NCBI GenBank assembly: GCA_947626315.1 | Contig: CANQRQ010000004.1 | Coordinates: 1-64,000, forward strand | From: an uncultured Oscillospiraceae bacterium | GTDB taxonomy: Bacteria; Bacillota; Clostridia; Oscillospirales; Oscillospiraceae | Direction: 5' to 3' | Length of the DNA: 64,000 nucleotides | Shown: in pieces, positions 60,688-64,000 of the stretch | How the letters are laid out: each line of letters begins with the position of its first letter | How positions within the stretch are numbered: position 1 is the stretch's first letter | Made by a program: the position numbers and the translations under genes | The notes under the pieces: model-generated | Database searches by the model: none | What the model was told of the DNA's origin: nothing | The model's input: only the letters and a program-made list of their open reading frames with translations

Positions 60688-61550
60688 CAGTTGTACCTCC
60701 TTTTCTCCAGGGACTGGACCGACAGGAACAGAAACAGGGCGGTCACAGTCAGGTCAAAGACCACGGCAGTCAGGTCAAAGACGCCGTTGACAAAGCTCTC
60801 GAACCGGGCGAAGAGGGAGAGCGTTGTCATCACCCGGGGCAGCAGATTCTCAAAGGAGCTGATGTGGAAGAAGTACGCCGCCATGACCGCCAGCATCAGC
60901 ACGATGCCCAGAAGGTAGGCCAGGTTCTCGTTCTTGGTTACGAAGCGGACCAGCACGCACAGCAGGAGGATCAGCACCGTCAAAGCCAGAATGGAGCCGA
61001 AGGCGGTGGCGGAGACGTACTCCGACAGGCTGACGCTGAAATAGTTGAACAGCATCAGCGCCATGCTCAGCCCGGCGGCCAGACCCTGGTTGTCCGTCAG
61101 GGAGGAGACAAAGACGCCCAGGGCGATCAAGGCCGCCCCCATCAGGAAAAAGGCGAAGATGGAGCCGTAGGCCGCCGGCAGGTACACGTCCCCGAAGCGG
61201 GAGAAGATCAGCGGGTACAGGGAGACGATGCACAGGGGGACCAGATATACCGTCAGCAGGGCCAGATACTTGCCCAGGATCACCTGGGTGGTACTGATGG
61301 GCAGGGAGTACAGAAGCTGGTCTGTCTTCTGCCGCCGCTCCTCGGAGAGCACCCGCATGGTGAGGACAGGCACGATAATGGCCAGCACCAGGGAGCAGTA
61401 CTCCAGGACGAACTCAAAATTGCTCACCGCCGCCTGGATGTTGTACCGCAGGGCCCCCAGGCCCACGAACATCAGCAGGAAGGCCCCGAACACGTAGGCC
61501 GTCAGGGAGTGAAAATAGCTGCGCAGTTCATGCTTCAGCACTGCCGTCAT
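60687..61550 (-). CDS. ABC-2 type permease (GldF-like)
   Basis: Integral membrane subunit of 287 aa with six predicted helices. It begins MTAVLKHELRSYFHSLTAYVFGAFLL and has the characteristic PVLTMRVLSEERRQKTDQLLYSLPISTTQVILGKYLALLTVY loop. It overlaps the ATPase gene by 23 bases. With the ATPase and GldG-like protein it should form an exporter. The substrate is unknown. Confidence 0.92.
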   Translation of the reverse strand: MTAVLKHELRSYFHSLTAYVFGAFLLMFVGLGALRYNIQAAVSNFEFVLEYCSLVLAIIVPVLTMRVLSEERRQKTDQLLYSLPISTTQVILGKYLALLTVYLVPLCIVSLYPLIFSRFGDVYLPAAYGSIFAFFLMGAALIALGVFVSSLTDNQGLAAGLSMALMLFNYFSVSLSEYVSATAFGSILALTVLILLLCVLVRFVTKNENLAYLLGIVLMLAVMAAYFFHISSFENLLPRVMTTLSLFARFESFVNGVFDLTAVVFDLTVTALFLFLSVQSLEKRRYN

Positions 61551-62505
61551 GATTCTGTCCCTCCTTCCCCTGGGCTTCCTTTTCTGTCAGCTCAATGAAA
61601 ATATCCTCCAGATTGGCCTTCCGCAGCCCGATCTCCAGCAGGGCGATCCCCCTCTCCGCAAAGGCGAAGAACAGGCGGCGGGAGACGTCGTAGAGCTCCT
61701 CTTCGGCGCCGATGCGCGCCTCGGTGAGGCCGGGGCTCTTCTCCTGCAGGTCCAGGGGGCTGACGCCCTCTGTCTGCACCAGAATGTCCACCACCACGTC
61801 CTGGGGCGCGTCGGCGGTGAAGACGATCTCGTTGGAGGTCATGCGCCGTTCCAGATTCTCCGGCGTGTCAAAGGCCACCAGCTTCCCCTTGGAGAGGATC
61901 AGGATCTGGCCGCAGATGGCCTGCACCTCGGAGAGGATATGGGAGCTGAAAAGCACCGTGTGGGTCTTGCCCAGCTCCTTGATCAGGTCCCGGATCTCGA
62001 TGATCTGCAGAGGGTCCAGGCCCACGGTGGGCTCGTCCAGGATGATCATCTGCGGGTCCCCCAGCAGGGCCTGGGCGATGCCCAGCCGCTGCTTATAGCC
62101 CTTGGACAGGGCGGCAATGCGCCGGCCCCGGACGTTTTCCAGCCCCGTCTGCCGGAGCACCTCTCCGATCTGCTCCGTGAGGGCCGGGCCCTTGAGACCC
62201 TTGGCCTCGCCCACAAAGCGGAGATACTCCAGCGGCGTCTCGTTGAGATACAGCGGCGGCTGCTCCGGCAGGTAGCCGATCAGCCGCTTGGCCTGGTTCG
62301 GCTCCTGAAAAATGTCATGTCCGTCGATACGGACGTGCCCCTCGGTGGCCGACAGGCAGCCGGTCATAATGTTCATGGTGGTGGATTTGCCCGCCCCGTT
62401 TGGGCCCAGAAAGCCGTAAATCTGTCCGGGCTGAATGGTAAAGGACAGGTCAGACACCGCCGTTACGTCTCCGTAGCGCTTGGTCAGATGCTCTACTTCG
62501 ATCAA
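61528..62505 (-). CDS. ABC transporter ATP-binding protein (GldA-like)
   Basis: ATPase of 325 aa. Walker A is GPNGAGKST, the signature is the variant ALSKGYKQRLG, Walker B is MIILDEPTVGLDPLQ and the switch His is in LFSSHILSEVQ. A C-terminal extension of about 100 residues follows the ATPase core, as in GldA-type proteins. The start is TTG at 62505, well placed after AAGGAGGGAT. A TTG at 62526 is in frame but has no such site. Confidence 0.93.
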   Translation of the reverse strand: MIEVEHLTKRYGDVTAVSDLSFTIQPGQIYGFLGPNGAGKSTTMNIMTGCLSATEGHVRIDGHDIFQEPNQAKRLIGYLPEQPPLYLNETPLEYLRFVGEAKGLKGPALTEQIGEVLRQTGLENVRGRRIAALSKGYKQRLGIAQALLGDPQMIILDEPTVGLDPLQIIEIRDLIKELGKTHTVLFSSHILSEVQAICGQILILSKGKLVAFDTPENLERRMTSNEIVFTADAPQDVVVDILVQTEGVSPLDLQEKSPGLTEARIGAEEELYDVSRRLFFAFAERGIALLEIGLRKANLEDIFIELTEKEAQGKEGQNHDGSAEA

Positions 62506-62597
62506 GGATATCCCTCCTTCTTTCAAGCTTTCTATACTATATGGCGGAAAGCTGAAACATCCCTTAAAAAGTTGTGAGCAAATTATGAAGAATCGCC

Positions 62598-62623
62598 CCG
62601 CGGGAGGGCCGAAGGTCCCGCGG
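62598..62623. other. GC-rich hairpin upstream of the thrS promoter
   Basis: Perfect arms CCGCGGGA / TCCCGCGG around a 10-base loop in the divergent region. It lacks a T tract. It could be a regulator site or a leader hairpin of the ABC operon. Confidence 0.4.
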
Positions 62624-62630
62624 CGGCGGC

Positions 62631-62659
62631 TTGACAGAACGGGCCGCGCGTGGTATCAT
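62631..62659 (+). promoter_or_regulatory. Promoter of the thrS T-box transcript
   Basis: TTGACA (62631-62636), a 17-base spacer and TATCAT (62654-62659) directly precede the leader. Confidence 0.85.
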
Positions 62660-62667
62660 GATAAAAC

Positions 62668-62906
62668 AAATCGGCAATGACGGAGACCACGCCGCCAAGT
62701 CCACCCAGAGAGGGGCGCGCATGCTGAAAGCGCCCTGTGGAGAAGGCGGAGCCGTGACCGCTCCCGAGCCGCCGGGGAAAGAACCCGGCCGGGCTCTCCC
62801 GTTACAGAGAACGCGAGCGACGGCCCTTTGGGCCGTAAGCAGGGTGGAACCGTGAGATAAGGCAATTATCCCACCCCTGATCATTCAATCAGGGGTGGGT
62901 TTTGTT
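62668..62906 (+). promoter_or_regulatory. T-box riboswitch (threonine) with terminator
   Basis: A leader of about 240 bases with T-box landmarks: an AG-rich stem-I region (CAGAGAGGGG), the distal-loop-like GCTGAAAGCGCC, the T-box core AGGGTGGAACCGTGAG (62841-62856), and the terminator CCCACCCCTGA / TCAGGGGTGGG then TTTTGTT (62870-62906). A threonine codon ACC at 62686-62688 is the likely specifier. Uncharged tRNA-Thr would stabilise the antiterminator and turn on thrS. Confidence 0.92.
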
Positions 62907-62937
62907 GTCCCCGCCCCGGAAAACGGAGGAGAAGAGC

Positions 62938-64000
62938 ATGGACGAGAAAAAATTCAGTTTTGAAAACCCGGAATTCAAGAACACCTACCGGCACACCACC
63001 AGCCACATCCTGGCCCAGGCCGTCAAGCGCCTGTACCCGGAGGTAAAGCTGGCCATCGGCCCCGCCATCGAAAACGGCTTTTATTACGACTTTGACGCCC
63101 CCTTCCCCATCACGCCGGAGATCCTGGAGGCCCTGGAGGCGGAGATGCGGAAAATCTGCAAGGAGAAGCTGAAGCTGGAGCGCTTTGAACTGCCCCGGGA
63201 AGAGGCCATCCGGTTCATGGAGGAGCGGCAGGAGCCCTATAAGGTAGAGCTCATCAACGACCTGCCCGAGGACGCGGTGATCAGCTTCTACCGGCAGGGC
63301 GAGTTCACGGACCTGTGCGCCGGCCCCCATCTGGACTCCACCGGCCGGGTCAAGGGCAACGCCATCAAGCTCACCTCCTGCACCGGCGCCTACTGGCGGG
63401 GGGACTCCAACCGGAAGATGCTCCAGCGGGTCTACGGCACCTGCTTTATGAAAAAGGAGGAGCTGGACGGGTATCTGGCCCTGATCGAGGAGGCCAAGAA
63501 GCGGGACCACCGGAAGCTGGGCAAGGAGCTGGGCCTGTTCATGTTCGCCGAGGAGGGCCCCGGCTTCCCCTTCTTCCTGCCCAAGGGCATGGTGCTGCGC
63601 AACACCCTGATCGACTACTGGCGGCAGGTCCACAAGAAATACGGCTATGTGGAGATCTCCACGCCCATGATCCTCAACCAGGAGCTCTGGCACCGGAGCG
63701 GCCACTGGGAGCATTATAAGGACAACATGTACACCACCGTCATTGACGGGGAGGACTATGCTATCAAGCCCATGAACTGCCCCGGCGGCATGCTGGTGTA
63801 TAAGAGCGAGCCCCACTCCTACCGGGATCTGCCCATGCGGGTGGCGGAGCTGGGCCTGGTGCACCGGCACGAGCTGTCCGGCGCGCTGCACGGCCTGTTC
63901 CGGGTCCGCTGCTTCACCCAGGATGACGCCCATATCTTCATGACCTGGGGGCAGATGAAGGACGAGATCAAGAACGTCATGCGGCTGTTTGACGAGGTGT
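62938..64000 (+). CDS. thrS: Threonyl-tRNA synthetase, N-terminal TGS domain absent (partial, runs off the window)
   Basis: Class II synthetase; 354 residues are visible and the 3' end is cut by the window. It starts directly at the editing domain ([30 protein letters not shown]), with the HXXXH pair His19/His23 and [10 protein letters not shown]. The catalytic core follows, with [11 protein letters not shown] and [18 protein letters not shown] (motif 1 region) and the zinc-site Cys in [10 protein letters not shown]. The usual TGS domain of about 60 residues ahead of this is missing. ATG 62938 has AACGGAGGAGAAG upstream and lies just after the T-box terminator, so no room is left for it. Confidence 0.95.
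   Translation, partial: MDEKKFSFENPEFKNTYRHTTSHILAQAVKRLYPEVKLAIGPAIENGFYYDFDAPFPITPEILEALEAEMRKICKEKLKLERFELPREEAIRFMEERQEPYKVELINDLPEDAVISFYRQGEFTDLCAGPHLDSTGRVKGNAIKLTSCTGAYWRGDSNRKMLQRVYGTCFMKKEELDGYLALIEEAKKRDHRKLGKELGLFMFAEEGPGFPFFLPKGMVLRNTLIDYWRQVHKKYGYVEISTPMILNQELWHRSGHWEHYKDNMYTTVIDGEDYAIKPMNCPGGMLVYKSEPHSYRDLPMRVAELGLVHRHELSGALHGLFRVRCFTQDDAHIFMTWGQMKDEIKNVMRLFDEV

Noticed and set aside
1-64000. Search for tRNA, rRNA, complete insertion sequences, integrases or phage genes
   Set aside because: No recognisable cloverleaf, rRNA core segment, transposase or phage structural protein was seen. A short or degenerate tRNA could still have been missed by eye.

Overview
This 64 kb window looks like chromosomal core DNA of a GC-rich, spore-forming member of the Clostridia, most like the Oscillospiraceae relatives Flavonifractor, Lawsonibacter and Oscillibacter. 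That placement is inferred from gene content: spmA/spmB, a YtvI-like spore membrane protein, an AbrB-type regulator, RNase Y, a threonine T-box, a FeoA-FeoA-FeoB set with its Cys-rich companion, and 2-hydroxyacyl-CoA dehydratase activase-type proteins. No rRNA, tRNA, CRISPR array, prophage or complete insertion sequence was seen. Because the DNA is GC-rich, most genes carry long open antisense frames, and these were discarded.

Layout. 1-3300: two-component system (response regulator and kinase) and a convergent DegV protein. 3300-9700: thioesterase and aminotransferase, a YyaL/DUF255 protein, a YtvI-like permease and a short aspartate kinase. 9790-12900: iron(II) uptake operon feoA-feoA-feoB plus a Cys-rich peptide, with four palindromic operator-like sites. 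13046-29246: the full S10-spc-alpha ribosomal supercluster, rpsJ to rplQ, including secY, adk, map, infA and rpoA. Several spacers in it can fold into multi-helix RNAs. 29791-30848: rpsF-ssb-rpsR on the minus strand. 31201-35449: a two-gene dehydratase activase system. 35521-39646: greA, an unknown gene, murI, a DUF1934 gene and argS. 39713-41674: a GntR-controlled ABC exporter with a 36-bp perfect palindromic operator. 41835-47431: a phosphodiester glycosidase and membrane partner, TraX-like, YitT, SpmB/SpmA and an AbrB-like regulator. 47553-53506: a tRNA methyltransferase, a ferredoxin, a ClpC-type unfoldase and RNase Y. 53815-57742: an FAH-family hydrolase, a hotdog thioesterase, a CbxX-type AAA ATPase, a small unreported gene and rsmE. 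57810-62505: a GldA/F/G-like ABC system with a DUF4340 protein. 62631-64000: T-box and thrS, cut by the window end.

The most unusual material is non-coding. A repeat of about 220 bp made of five or six consecutive stem-loops occurs four times, at 3076, 8298, 51241 and 53541. One copy is flanked by a 26/27-base direct duplication of a terminator-like hairpin, which suggests a mobile element that targets hairpins. Another copy carries an extra 176 bp and small hairpin-in-hairpin modules. Two copies in opposite orientation bracket the RNase Y gene. A second hairpin chain, unrelated in sequence, lies at 48301-48534.

Notable protein architectures are a ClpC-type ATPase with no middle domain, a threonyl-tRNA synthetase with no N-terminal TGS domain, a short aspartate kinase, an AbrB-like protein with a four-Cys tail, and ribosomal proteins L3 and S3 with unusual C-termini.
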